Below, in pieces: positions 17,344 through 26,168 of a DNA stretch of 62,139 bases. Position 1 is the first letter of the stretch, and every line of letters begins with the position of its first letter. The notes beneath the pieces were generated by a model. That model was not told the origin of the DNA. It made no database searches and saw nothing but the letters and a program-made list of their open reading frames with translations. The stretch lies in NCBI GenBank assembly GCA_030696315.1, contig JAUYSM010000085.1, positions 1-62,139 on the forward strand, written 5' to 3'. The position numbers were made by a program, and so were the translations under genes. This stretch comes from Pseudohongiella sp. GTDB taxonomy: Bacteria > Pseudomonadota > Gammaproteobacteria > Pseudomonadales > Pseudohongiellaceae.

Positions 17344-19755
17344 ATGTTAAAAAATAATAAATTCAGTAAGTTGTATGCTGCAATTTGCGCCACGTCTGCC
17401 GCTTTGGTCGCTTTGGCACCGATCAGCGTGTTGCACGCTCAAGAAGTTGTTCCACAATTGACACGCATGGATGAAGGCGTCGCCGACATTACTCTGGATG
17501 GCCGTCTTGACGAAGCTGTTTGGCAGCAAGTGCCTGTCATAGACGGAATGCGTGTGATTCTGCCGGATACACTGGCAGAAGCCTCTCTTCGTACAGACAC
17601 AAAAATCTTTTATACCGAGCGCGGCATCTATGTGGGGGTCATGAACCATCAAGATACTGAGAGCTTGGTTGCACGTATGACACCACGAGATACTCGACTC
17701 GAGCGTGATGGCGTTGTCATCAGTATTGATGCCTCTGGTGATGGCCTTTACGGTTATATGATGCGTGTGAATCTGGGCGGTTCTAAAACCGACGGAACCA
17801 TTTTGCCAGAGCGTTCCATGAACATGCAGTGGGATGGCTCCTGGGATGCAGAAACCAGTGTGGTTGACGGTGGCTGGGTAGCTGAGTTTTTTATCCCCTG
17901 GTCAATGATGGCACTACCACAGGTTCCCGGTGACACCCGACGAATTGGGGTGTACACAGAACGGCAACTCGGCGCGTTAAACGAAACCTGGTCGTTCCCG
18001 GCATTGCCAACAACCGTCAATGAATTCCTGTCAGCCTTTCAAAAATTTGAGCTGCAGGATATCGAACCGCGTCGACAGATTACCTGGTATCCCTATTTGT
18101 CGTCGGAATACGACGCCATCCGCAATGACAATGAAGTCAGGGCCGGTGCAGAAGTATTCTGGCGACCCACGACCAATACACAGCTTTCCGCCAGTTTGAA
18201 TCCGGATTTTGGCAACGTCGAAACCGACGATGTGGTGGTAAACCTGACGGCATTTGAAACGTTTTTCCCGGAAAAGCGCGCATTTTTCCTGGAAGGTCAG
18301 GATGTGTTTGCAACCTCACCCAGAAACCAGAGCGCACGGGGTCCTGGCGGTCCCACCACCATGTTGAATACCCGACGCATCGGTAGCGCGGCGCTATACT
18401 CGATACCTTCTGGTGTCAGTACGGTTGCGACCGATGTCAGTGCACAATCTGACTTGATTGGTGCCGTGAAGTTTACCGGCCAGAACGGCTCCTGGCGGTA
18501 CGGTACCTTATTGGCGTCGGAGGCGGATATGGACATCCGTGGCACAAGGCCCGACGGTACGGTAGTAAAACTGGATGCTGAAGGGCGCGACTTTACAGTA
18601 GGTCGTCTGTTGTACGAAGACACCGTTGGTGGGGGACGACGCTCAATTGGCTGGATGGGCACCTCTGTCAACCATTCAAAGGTCGATGCGATTGTTAACG
18701 GCGTTGATATGCACTACTTCTCGGCGGATGCGCGCTGGGTGTTTGATGGTCAGCTGCTGCACAGTGACGTAAACGGTGTCCAAGGCCAAGGTGCAACCGC
18801 AGACCTGATTTTTCAACCGCAACGTGGCCGCCAACACCGCATCGCGGCGGGGTATCACGACGACAAGCTCGAACTGAACACTCTTGGATTTTTGACACGT
18901 AACGACTTGATGCACTTTGACTACAACTACAACCGTAACGAGTCAAATGTTGAAGGTTTACGATCGCGCAGCACCAGTATTTTCTTTTTCAATCAGTGGA
19001 ACGGAAACAATGATTGGGTGCGACAAGGGGTTTTTGGTACCAGAAACTACACATACCTGAATAACCATTCATCCATGCTCAGTCTGCGTTATTACCACCG
19101 CCGTGTTGATGACAGGCTTGGGCGAGGTAGTGGCGATTATTATGTGCCAGGGCGATGGCAATTTGTCGCAAACTGGGAAACCGATCCTTCCAAAGTTATT
19201 CGTTATACCTTTGGTGTTGATGCCAATACCGAAGATCTGGGGGAGAAGTGGTTAACAACGACAACGGGTATAAACTATCGGCCAGTGGATAACTTCTCAC
19301 TGAGCGCAGAAGTGTCATACGCAGAGCGTGATGGACTGCTGGTGTACCGTGGTAATGGTCGCTATACCAGTTTTGAAGCGACACAATGGTCACCCAAATT
19401 CACGGTAGACTATTTTATAAACGCCAGACAGCAGTTGCGTTTTGGCATGCAATGGACCGGTCTTAAAGCTTATGAAAACAAGTTCTTGCAGGTGAATCCT
19501 AATAGAATAGAGCAACTACGAGAAGTGCCTAAACCCAACCTGGCCAGCGACAATTTCACCATCAGCCGCATGTCATTCCAGGCACGATATCGTTGGGAAA
19601 TCGCGCCTTTGTCGGATCTGTTTATCGTGTATACCCGCGGTGGCAATCTGCCCGGCAACACCTTTGATGACTACACCGGCCTGCTGACCGAAGCCTGGTC
19701 AGAACCTGTCGTGGATACGTTGGTAGTGAAGTTGCGCTACCGTTTGGGCTCTTGA
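17344..19755 (+). CDS. CBM9-like/DUF5916-type outer-membrane protein
   Basis: An 803-residue exported protein. After a signal peptide (ending about LHAQE) comes a carbohydrate-binding-family-9-like sandwich domain (about 30-235) with the LDGRLDEAVWQQ opening and VGVMNHQDTE. The remainder is a long beta-rich region (FFPEKRAFFLEGQDVFATSP, many alternating aromatic strands) typical of DUF5916 proteins and predicted to form an outer-membrane barrel. Function unknown; family members often sit near TonB receptors or proteases. I chose the ATG at 17344 because AAGGG precedes it and the signal peptide begins there. The final residues RYRLGS lack the usual terminal aromatic, and the stop lies inside a hairpin copy (see findings). 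Confidence 0.82.
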   Translation: MLKNNKFSKLYAAICATSAALVALAPISVLHAQEVVPQLTRMDEGVADITLDGRLDEAVWQQVPVIDGMRVILPDTLAEASLRTDTKIFYTERGIYVGVMNHQDTESLVARMTPRDTRLERDGVVISIDASGDGLYGYMMRVNLGGSKTDGTILPERSMNMQWDGSWDAETSVVDGGWVAEFFIPWSMMALPQVPGDTRRIGVYTERQLGALNETWSFPALPTTVNEFLSAFQKFELQDIEPRRQITWYPYLSSEYDAIRNDNEVRAGAEVFWRPTTNTQLSASLNPDFGNVETDDVVVNLTAFETFFPEKRAFFLEGQDVFATSPRNQSARGPGGPTTMLNTRRIGSAALYSIPSGVSTVATDVSAQSDLIGAVKFTGQNGSWRYGTLLASEADMDIRGTRPDGTVVKLDAEGRDFTVGRLLYEDTVGGGRRSIGWMGTSVNHSKVDAIVNGVDMHYFSADARWVFDGQLLHSDVNGVQGQGATADLIFQPQRGRQHRIAAGYHDDKLELNTLGFLTRNDLMHFDYNYNRNESNVEGLRSRSTSIFFFNQWNGNNDWVRQGVFGTRNYTYLNNHSSMLSLRYYHRRVDDRLGRGSGDYYVPGRWQFVANWETDPSKVIRYTFGVDANTEDLGEKWLTTTTGINYRPVDNFSLSAEVSYAERDGLLVYRGNGRYTSFEATQWSPKFTVDYFINARQQLRFGMQWTGLKAYENKFLQVNPNRIEQLREVPKPNLASDNFTISRMSFQARYRWEIAPLSDLFIVYTRGGNLPGNTFDDYTGLLTEAWSEPVVDTLVVKLRYRLGS

Positions 19756-19805
19756 GCCCGAACGGGGTTGTGATGGAAAAGCGTTTGGGCTCATGAGCCC
19801 GAACG
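19741..19805 (+). repeat. Tandem copies of a 24-base hairpin
   Basis: Two 24-base near-palindromes, 19741-19764 and 19782-19805, differ at one base (CTCTTGAG against CTCATGAG at the centre). The first overlaps the last five codons of the DUF5916 gene and contains its TGA stop; the second is the stem of the terminator. The pair looks like a local duplication. Confidence 0.85.
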
Positions 19806-19812
19806 CTTTTTT
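19777..19812 (+). terminator. Rho-independent terminator between convergent genes
   Basis: A stem AAAAGCGTTTGGGCTCA / TGAGCCCGAACGCTTTT (one wobble) ends in a run of six T on the plus strand, 22 bases after the DUF5916 stop. The A-run on the left makes it usable by the crotonase gene on the minus strand as well. Confidence 0.85.
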
Positions 19813-19816
19813 GCTA

Positions 19817-20659
19817 TCAAGCGGGATCCTGAAAAACCGGATCCCGCTTCTCAAAGTTTGCAGCAACAGCTTCTTTTTGATTTGCTGATCCCATCAAACT
19901 AAAAATCATCTCTCGTTCCACCGCAAACTGCTCTGCAGCGCCTTGGTTGGCCTGCAAATTCAACAGATGCTTGGCAGCTCTGACGGCATGTGGATTGCGT
20001 GCTGCAATTTCCACTGCCAACGCCATGGCAGCCTGATAGGGTTCATCTGACAGATGCGTTGCAAGACCAATTGCAAAGGCTTCCCGACCATCAATGATCT
20101 TGCCAGTAAATACCAGTTCCTTTGCAATATCGGGTCGCACCAGACGCGACAGGGTCAGTGTGCCCGTCATATCAGGGATAATGCCCCAATGAATTTCACG
20201 CACCGACAATTGGGTATCTGGATGCACAAACCGGATGTCGCTGCCAAGCGCCAGTTGAATTCCACCACCTAAGGCATGGCCGTGTACGGCAGCAATTACT
20301 GGCACCGGAATTTGTTGCCAGACCCAACAGATTTGTTGGGCAAGGTGTGTCAAACCTCCTTCGGTCAGTGCACCTGCATTAAACTGACCGTCTTTTTTAA
20401 TGCCAGTTGCTGAGCCTCCTGCCGCCATGGCATGAAACGAGGCAAAGTCCAGTCCAGCACAGAAGGACGCACCATCGCCAGAGAACACAACTACGCGCAC
20501 ATCATTCAAGGTTTTGACATGCTCGCCCATGGCGGCCAGAGCACTGAACATCTCACTGTCCAGCGCATTGCGCTTGTCAATGCGGGTCATGCGGATATCT
20601 GCGATACCGTTTTTGACAGAGATCGAAACTCTGTTGGGGTTTATATCAGGTAAATTCAT
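19817..20659 (-). CDS. Enoyl-CoA hydratase/isomerase (crotonase) family protein
   Basis: A 280-residue crotonase-fold enzyme. It shows the DIRMTRIDKRNALDSEM N-terminal strand, an oxyanion-hole segment FSGDGASFCAGLDFASF and the second HGHALGGGIQLALGSDIRF. The catalytic Glu region reads VREIHWGIIPDMTGTLTL; the expected second Glu of hydratases is replaced by Asp, so a hydratase role is uncertain and an isomerase or dienoyl-isomerase role is possible. Start at 20659, with GGAGA eight bases upstream. A single gene, convergent with the DUF5916 gene and divergent from the PQQ-type dehydrogenase. Confidence 0.85.
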   Translation of the reverse strand: MNLPDINPNRVSISVKNGIADIRMTRIDKRNALDSEMFSALAAMGEHVKTLNDVRVVVFSGDGASFCAGLDFASFHAMAAGGSATGIKKDGQFNAGALTEGGLTHLAQQICWVWQQIPVPVIAAVHGHALGGGIQLALGSDIRFVHPDTQLSVREIHWGIIPDMTGTLTLSRLVRPDIAKELVFTGKIIDGREAFAIGLATHLSDEPYQAAMALAVEIAARNPHAVRAAKHLLNLQANQGAAEQFAVEREMIFSLMGSANQKEAVAANFEKRDPVFQDPA

Positions 20660-20818
20660 TAAAGAGGTCTCCACGCCAGAACCAATCTGACTATACATTT
20701 ATTTCTGCGCCAATGAACAGCAGCTCAGCAGGCTGGTACGCAAGATCTGGTCATCCCGTTTTTTTTCTGGTTAACTTCGGCAAAGAGTTACCGTTACCCA
20801 CACAATAACTAAAAAATA

Positions 20819-22711
20819 ATGAGAAATTCGATGGCAAAATCCACAGGTTTTTTGTTCAGACTGACTGCTTTCGCTGCAGTTTTGGCGTACTCATCCATCT
20901 CGACAGCGCAAACACCGCAGAGCGTCCATCCCGGTGAACAGATTTATCAGACGGTTTGTGCATTCTGCCATGCGGGTGGCGACGCGCGCGCGGCCAGCCT
21001 GCGCACATTGCAGTCAATGACCGCTGAAATGCTTGAGTACACCCTGACAGAGGGCCTGATGTCTGCGCAGGCCAGTGGACTGACTGACGAACAACGTGCA
21101 GCGGTGATTGATTATCTGGCAGCAGAGCGGCCTGATAACAACTGGATCAGCAACAACATCTGCAGTGATCAACATCAGTCTGTATCACTGGCGTCTATAA
21201 AGCTGGCTGGCGCAGGTGTTGATGCTGGTTTTTCGCGCAATCTTAGCGCTGAGCAAGCCGGTCTGAACAAAGCTGATCTGCACCAGCTGGAACTTGCCTG
21301 GGCCATTGGTTTCCCAAACATCACAGGTCTGCGATCGTCTCCCGTCATCAGTGACAACACGCTGTTTTATCCTGCCGGCGCAACCGGGTATCTGCTGGCT
21401 CTTGATACGCAGACCGGATGCATTAAATGGTCATACGACGCCGGTGCTGCGCTGAGAGCCTCGGCAGCCATATCAGAGCCACAAGATAATGGACAACGCT
21501 ACTTGATCATTACCGATGAACAAGCTCGTCTGCACGCGCTGGATCCCGTGTCGGGCACATTGTTATGGCAAGTAGCAGGAGAGGTTGATGAGGGTGTTGC
21601 AACGCGCCTGACGGGTGCTCCGCTACCGTTTGAAGATCGTCTGTATGTGCCTGTCTCTGCATCAGGCGTCGCACGCGGCGCTGAGGCGGAACATGAGTGC
21701 TGTGATGGCCGTGGCGCCGTTACCGCCTTGGATATTACTTCAGGCCAACGATTATGGACGTATGTCACCATGCCACCGGCAGCGTACACTGGCGCCGTCA
21801 ACTCGGCAGGCGCTCGTTTGCGCGGGCCTTCAGGCGCACCGATCTGGTCAAGCCCCAGCCTGGACGTCAAACGTCGCCTGTTGTACGTCACCACCGGCGA
21901 GAACACCTCGTTACCTGCAACAGATACCAGCAATGCGATCATTGCACTGGATATTGATACCGGCGAAGTGCGTTGGCAGTTTCAGGCGATCGCCAATGAC
22001 GTATGGAACATGGCTTGTTCAGGGCGTAATCCTGGACCCAATTGCCCTGCACCGGAGGATAGTATCCGCAAGGACTGGGATTTCGGCAGTGCTGCCACAC
22101 TGGTGCAATTGCCCGATGGCAGCGAACGTCTGTTGGCGGGTCAGAAATCCGGGCATCTGTGGGCATTAAATCCGGACGATGGTGCGGTGCTTTGGCAGCA
22201 ACGTATCGGTGAGGGTGGGGCGTTGGGTGGCAATCACTGGGGCATTGCGGTTGATAACACAAAGGTCTTGCTGCCTATCAGTGACCCCAATGGTGCCAAC
22301 CGAACTGACGATGTGATTCGCTCAGGTATCTATGCGTTTGATATTGCTACCGGCAGAGCTGACTGGGAGTATCGCGCAAGACCTGATTGTGACGATGGTC
22401 GGGCTGAACGAGTGGCAAGCTGTGCACAGCGCTATGGTTTTTCAGCCATGCCGCTGGTCATCGATGGTGCACTGGTGGCAGGCAACATTGATGGCCGACT
22501 GTTTATTTTCGACAATGCCGACGGCCGTATTCTGTTTGAATTTGACACATCAGATTTTTTCGACACTGTTAACGGCATTGAAGCGCGCGGCGGCTCTATT
22601 GATGCGCATTCCATAGCAGCCGGCGCAGGGATGGTGTTTGTTGGATCGGGCTACGAGCGCTTCAGCCAGCAGGCAGGTAATGTGCTGCTGGCATTTAAAG
22701 TAAAACCTTAA
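20819..22711 (+). CDS. Exported cytochrome c / PQQ-dependent dehydrogenase-like propeller protein
   Basis: A 630-residue periplasmic protein with a signal peptide (to about residue 31), then a short cytochrome c domain with heme motif CAFCH (C47, C50, H51). The remainder is an eight-bladed PQQ-type propeller with repeated tryptophan-docking blades (GCIKWSYDAGA, GTLLWQVAGE, GQRLWTYVTMP, GEVRWQFQAIANDVWNM, GAVLWQQRIGEGG). The N-terminal heme plus propeller order is that of polyvinyl-alcohol-dehydrogenase-like quinohemoproteins. The DVWNM segment corresponds to a cofactor-adjacent blade in this family. Substrate unknown. The ATG at 20819 lacks a ribosome site; the ATG at 20831, with GAGAA before it, may be the true start. 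Confidence 0.82.
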   Translation: MRNSMAKSTGFLFRLTAFAAVLAYSSISTAQTPQSVHPGEQIYQTVCAFCHAGGDARAASLRTLQSMTAEMLEYTLTEGLMSAQASGLTDEQRAAVIDYLAAERPDNNWISNNICSDQHQSVSLASIKLAGAGVDAGFSRNLSAEQAGLNKADLHQLELAWAIGFPNITGLRSSPVISDNTLFYPAGATGYLLALDTQTGCIKWSYDAGAALRASAAISEPQDNGQRYLIITDEQARLHALDPVSGTLLWQVAGEVDEGVATRLTGAPLPFEDRLYVPVSASGVARGAEAEHECCDGRGAVTALDITSGQRLWTYVTMPPAAYTGAVNSAGARLRGPSGAPIWSSPSLDVKRRLLYVTTGENTSLPATDTSNAIIALDIDTGEVRWQFQAIANDVWNMACSGRNPGPNCPAPEDSIRKDWDFGSAATLVQLPDGSERLLAGQKSGHLWALNPDDGAVLWQQRIGEGGALGGNHWGIAVDNTKVLLPISDPNGANRTDDVIRSGIYAFDIATGRADWEYRARPDCDDGRAERVASCAQRYGFSAMPLVIDGALVAGNIDGRLFIFDNADGRILFEFDTSDFFDTVNGIEARGGSIDAHSIAAGAGMVFVGSGYERFSQQAGNVLLAFKVKP

Positions 22712-22717
22712 GTCGCT

Positions 22718-24220
22718 CTAGCGTAACTGTTGATTCTGGCGTTGCTTGATAAACATCATCAATGCTATCTGCGCCAGAATCAGCATGCCGATCACCCACA
22801 CCGATGACAGCGTGCCTGCCACCAAAAATCCAACAATACAAAGCGCGCCATTACTCAGGGCGTAGGGCAGCTGTGTCTGAAAGTGCTCAAACTGGTCACA
22901 TCCTGCACCCGTTGCAGCGAGAATGGTGGTTTCTGATATAGGCGAGCAATGATCACCAAACAGACCTCCGGACAGTATCGCACCGATACATACCTCCAAA
23001 GGCGCGCCCACCGCCACCGCAGCGGGTAATGACAGGGGGATCATGATGGCATAGGTTCCCCAGGATGAGCCGGTGGCAAAAGATATCAGGCAGGAAACCA
23101 GGAAAATCATGGCCGGCAAAAACACCGGATTTATGGTTTGCGCCGCAATGGAGGCAACGTAAACATCTGTACCCAGCACACCCAACAAGTCACCCAGCGC
23201 CCAGGCCAGCAACAACATGATGGCAACTTGTGTCATACGTCCAACACCATCGAGATATTGACGGACACTGTCCATGATGGTGCGTGAACCATAATAGGCC
23301 ATCAACGCCACCAAGCTTAATCCGGCGGCAATATAGGCGGTGGACAGTCCCGCTCTGAAATCAGCGCCGCTGACCCGCCCAAACGGAAAGCCCAAGGGCA
23401 CCAAGGTCCATGCCAGCACGGCCCCTAAAACCAGCAGTGGCAACCATACATAAGAGGCGCGTGCATTTTTCTGAGTCAGGACTGGCAGACTATCCGCAAC
23501 GTTGTTGTCCACGACAGACTTGCTGTCAATGGCCAAAGACTCAGACCTGCGCATAGGGCCAAAATCGACTTGTACCAGTGCCATCACCGGAATCGACAAT
23601 ACCGCCAGCCATGCATAAAACTGAAACGGTATAGCTGAAATGAGGGCTGCAAAATCAGTGGTCTCGATTTGTAGTGATTGAACCTGTTGTTCCAGCAAAC
23701 TCATGATGTAAACGCCCCAGCCAATAAACGGCACCAGTACCGCAACGGGCGAGGCAGTTGAGTCAATGATGAAAGCCAGCTTTGCGCGAGACAACTTCAT
23801 GGTGTCTGCCAGCGGCCTGAAGGCTGGACCAACAATCAGGGGCGTACCCAGATCCGAAAAAAATATCAGTACTCCGCCCATCCAGATTGAAAATTGCAGT
23901 TTGATGCGATTGGTAATAAAGCGCGTAACTTTTTGGGCAAAGGCCGCGCCACCACCTGAGCCCTCCATCAGGGCAACAAACCCGCCGATAAAGCCAAGTA
24001 ATACCAGCACACCAGCGTTGTAACTGTCAGTGACTTGAGGGACCAGATGATCTCTTACCAGCAGGCCGATACCTTCGAATACTGACAGACCATTTATTTG
24101 CAAAACACCTATAAACAGGCCTATAAAGAGACCAACAATAACATTGCGAAGACCAATTGAGATAAGCAGTGCTGCAAGGATGGGGATCAGGCTGGTGAAG
24201 TCTGGAGTGCTGGCAGTCAT
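22718..24220 (-). CDS. NhaC-type Na+/H+ antiporter family transporter
   Basis: A 500-residue membrane protein with about eleven predicted transmembrane helices. The segments FFSDLGTPLIVGPAFRPLAD and IIDSTASPVAVLVPFIGWGVY (first repeat), and FATGSSWGTYAIMIPLSLP and SGGLFGDHCSPISETTILA (second repeat), are the paired inverted-repeat signatures of the NhaC family. NhaC members exchange sodium, or in some cases amino or dicarboxylic acids, for protons or sodium. I chose the ATG at 24220 with AAAGGA upstream; an ATG ten codons earlier is weaker. It shares its 5' region with the TTQ amine dehydrogenase operon, so a role in amine or cation balance is possible but unproven. Confidence 0.85.
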   Translation of the reverse strand: MTASTPDFTSLIPILAALLISIGLRNVIVGLFIGLFIGVLQINGLSVFEGIGLLVRDHLVPQVTDSYNAGVLVLLGFIGGFVALMEGSGGGAAFAQKVTRFITNRIKLQFSIWMGGVLIFFSDLGTPLIVGPAFRPLADTMKLSRAKLAFIIDSTASPVAVLVPFIGWGVYIMSLLEQQVQSLQIETTDFAALISAIPFQFYAWLAVLSIPVMALVQVDFGPMRRSESLAIDSKSVVDNNVADSLPVLTQKNARASYVWLPLLVLGAVLAWTLVPLGFPFGRVSGADFRAGLSTAYIAAGLSLVALMAYYGSRTIMDSVRQYLDGVGRMTQVAIMLLLAWALGDLLGVLGTDVYVASIAAQTINPVFLPAMIFLVSCLISFATGSSWGTYAIMIPLSLPAAVAVGAPLEVCIGAILSGGLFGDHCSPISETTILAATGAGCDQFEHFQTQLPYALSNGALCIVGFLVAGTLSSVWVIGMLILAQIALMMFIKQRQNQQLR

Positions 24221-24275
24221 AGTGTTATTGTCCTTTGAAACTGGCGTCATTCTTGCCGGCTTACGCCTAAAGGTA

Positions 24276-24374
24276 AAGTGTCTTTTTGTATGACCAATCC
24301 CAGTGCGGAAAGGTCAGTAAACGCAGCCGTGTAGCCCCGCTACGTATTATGACTTACAGCTTTAAAAGACACTT
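24276..24374. other. Structured region upstream of the amine dehydrogenase operon
   Basis: The 241-base gap between nhaC-like and mauB-like genes contains an 11-base inverted repeat, AAGTGTCTTTT at 24276-24286 and AAAAGACACTT at 24364-24374. It encloses 77 bases with a smaller hairpin GTAGC CCC GCTAC (24333-24345). It could be a leader structure or a regulator site for either divergent gene; no match to a known riboswitch is visible to me. Confidence 0.45.
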
Positions 24375-24461
24375 GGTGCTAAAAATGTACCTGTCAAATC
24401 TTCAGAGCACGTAGCTGCTGTGCCAGATAACGATAAACCTGATAACAATACGGAGTGTCAG

Positions 24462-25595
24462 ATGTTGCAACGCAAACTCTTGGTCCTGGGGCTCTTGTTG
24501 AGCAGTGGGGCAGCCAACGCGCAGTGGGATAGCATTGTCGGAAGTGTGACCTCTATCGGTGAGCCGACAGAAAGATGGGTGTCGGTACGCGGTGGAAATA
24601 CCGCCTACCTGGTAGACGTGGAAGAGGGTGAAGTGAAAGGCACATTGCCACTTTCACGTTTTTCACCCGCCATCAGCCCCCACGTATCGGCTGGCAAGAT
24701 CTACACATACGGCAGTTATTACAAGCGCGATGTGTACGGTGATCTCGAAAACGTCGTCATCTCATTTGATATTGAGTCTGCATCGCCATCGGGAGAAATT
24801 CCATTGCCGGTGCTGCCCGCTGGCATTGGTCACAGTGGAATGATCGGATTGATTGACGAAAGCTTTTTGGGTATCTGGAACATCACGCCGGCAATGTCGG
24901 TGAGCCTGGTGGATATCAGGAATGACCAGTTTGTGCGCGAAATCGCCACCCCTGGCTGTGCAGCGGTCTATCCTTTGGGAAGAGGCTTCATGATGCCCTG
25001 CGGCGACGGCACCATCCAATACATCGCGCTTGGCCCTGATGGCGAAGAAGCCAGCCGCGCGCGCAGTCCAGCATTTTTTGACGTGATGGAAGACCCCGTA
25101 TACGACTACGCAGTGCCCAGCGCAAACGGTTGGATGTTTGTGTCTCTGGAAGGACTGGTCTACGAAGCAACCTTGAACGGCAGCAATGTGGTTGTTTCCG
25201 AGGGATGGACAATCAATCCTGAGTCCAATGGTACAGCGGATCTAAATGGCGTTGAGCGTGTAAACGATGACAACTGGCGAATCAGTGGCCGTCAGCCGTT
25301 TACGTACAGCGCGGAAGCCAATCTGATGATGACTGTCATGCACGATGGCGGTGGCCAGGAGATGTTTGAAAAACCGGGTACCGAAGTGTGGGCATTCAGC
25401 ACGATCACAAAAAATCGTGGCTATCGCATCAAGATGGAAGGCGACCAGACCGTAACCTCGGTGCAACTCACGCCCGGTGACGATCCTTTATTGTTGTTGA
25501 TGACCAGCTCCGGTCTGCAGGTACATGATGCAAGTACCGGTAGAAAAATCAGGGACATCAATGTCAGCGGCAACCTGATCCAGAACCTGTTCTGA
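24462..25595 (+). CDS. mauB: Amine dehydrogenase heavy chain (MauB/AauB-like)
   Basis: A 377-residue exported protein (Sec signal to about SGAANAQ) with the seven-bladed propeller pattern of TTQ amine dehydrogenase heavy chains. Recognisable blocks are VSVRGGNTAYLVDVEEGEVKG, PHVSAGKIYTYGSYYKRDVYG with DVITF-like VVISFDIES, GLIDESFLGIWNITPAMSVS, MMPCGDGTIQYI and a late AFSTITKNRGYRI. The heavy chain scaffolds the catalytic light chain in a periplasmic alpha2beta2 complex. I chose the ATG at 24462: GGAG six bases upstream and a clean signal peptide. First gene of the six-gene mau/aau operon. Whether the substrate is methylamine or an aromatic amine cannot be decided here. Confidence 0.9.
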   Translation: MLQRKLLVLGLLLSSGAANAQWDSIVGSVTSIGEPTERWVSVRGGNTAYLVDVEEGEVKGTLPLSRFSPAISPHVSAGKIYTYGSYYKRDVYGDLENVVISFDIESASPSGEIPLPVLPAGIGHSGMIGLIDESFLGIWNITPAMSVSLVDIRNDQFVREIATPGCAAVYPLGRGFMMPCGDGTIQYIALGPDGEEASRARSPAFFDVMEDPVYDYAVPSANGWMFVSLEGLVYEATLNGSNVVVSEGWTINPESNGTADLNGVERVNDDNWRISGRQPFTYSAEANLMMTVMHDGGGQEMFEKPGTEVWAFSTITKNRGYRIKMEGDQTVTSVQLTPGDDPLLLLMTSSGLQVHDASTGRKIRDINVSGNLIQNLF

Positions 25596-25620
25596 TCAAC
25601 CGGACACCAAAAGGGAGAAT

Positions 25621-26157
25621 ATGATGATAGATCCGCTACTTCCTCTGGTCATCTCAACCTCACTGGCCCTGCTGTTTTTTATGGCAGCCCGGCATAAGTT
25701 AAATGACATCCGGCGTTTTGAGGCGCAACTGGCTGCTTATCAATTGGTGCCAGATTCCTTGCTGCGCATCAGCGCAAAAACACTGCCATGGATTGAAATG
25801 GGTCTGGTGTTTTTGTTGCTGATTCCTTTTACACGCGCTTTTGCGGCCTCGGTTGCGGCAGCTCTGTTGGTAGCGTACGCCCTGGCAATGGCGGTCAATC
25901 TCAGTCGCGGACGCAGTGAAATCGACTGTGGCTGCGGCGATACACCCCAGCCACTCTCAGTCATGCTGTTAGTTCGTAACACAGTATTGGCGGCAGGAGC
26001 GCTGCTGTTGGTTGTACCCGTGATCGACCGCTCCATCACCACCATAGATCTTGTATTTGTGGCTTTGTTCACCGCCGTGCTGGCGATGGCCTATCTGATG
26101 GTTGAGATGCTGGTCAAAAATCATTCCTTGCTTAAAAACTTTGGACTCAGGAAATAG
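25621..26157 (+). CDS. mauE: Amine dehydrogenase maturation protein MauE
   Basis: A 178-residue membrane protein with five predicted helices and the cysteine-rich motif IDCGCGD between helices 3 and 4, characteristic of MauE and of the related DoxX/vitamin-K-reductase-like methylamine-utilisation proteins. MauE is needed with MauD for correct disulfide formation in the amine dehydrogenase light chain. AAGGGAG precedes two adjacent ATGs (25621 and 25624); either may be used. The gene lies between heavy chain and mauD, as in known mau clusters. Confidence 0.9.
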   Translation: MMIDPLLPLVISTSLALLFFMAARHKLNDIRRFEAQLAAYQLVPDSLLRISAKTLPWIEMGLVFLLLIPFTRAFAASVAAALLVAYALAMAVNLSRGRSEIDCGCGDTPQPLSVMLLVRNTVLAAGALLLVVPVIDRSITTIDLVFVALFTAVLAMAYLMVEMLVKNHSLLKNFGLRK

Positions 26158-26168
26158 GAGCTACCCTC

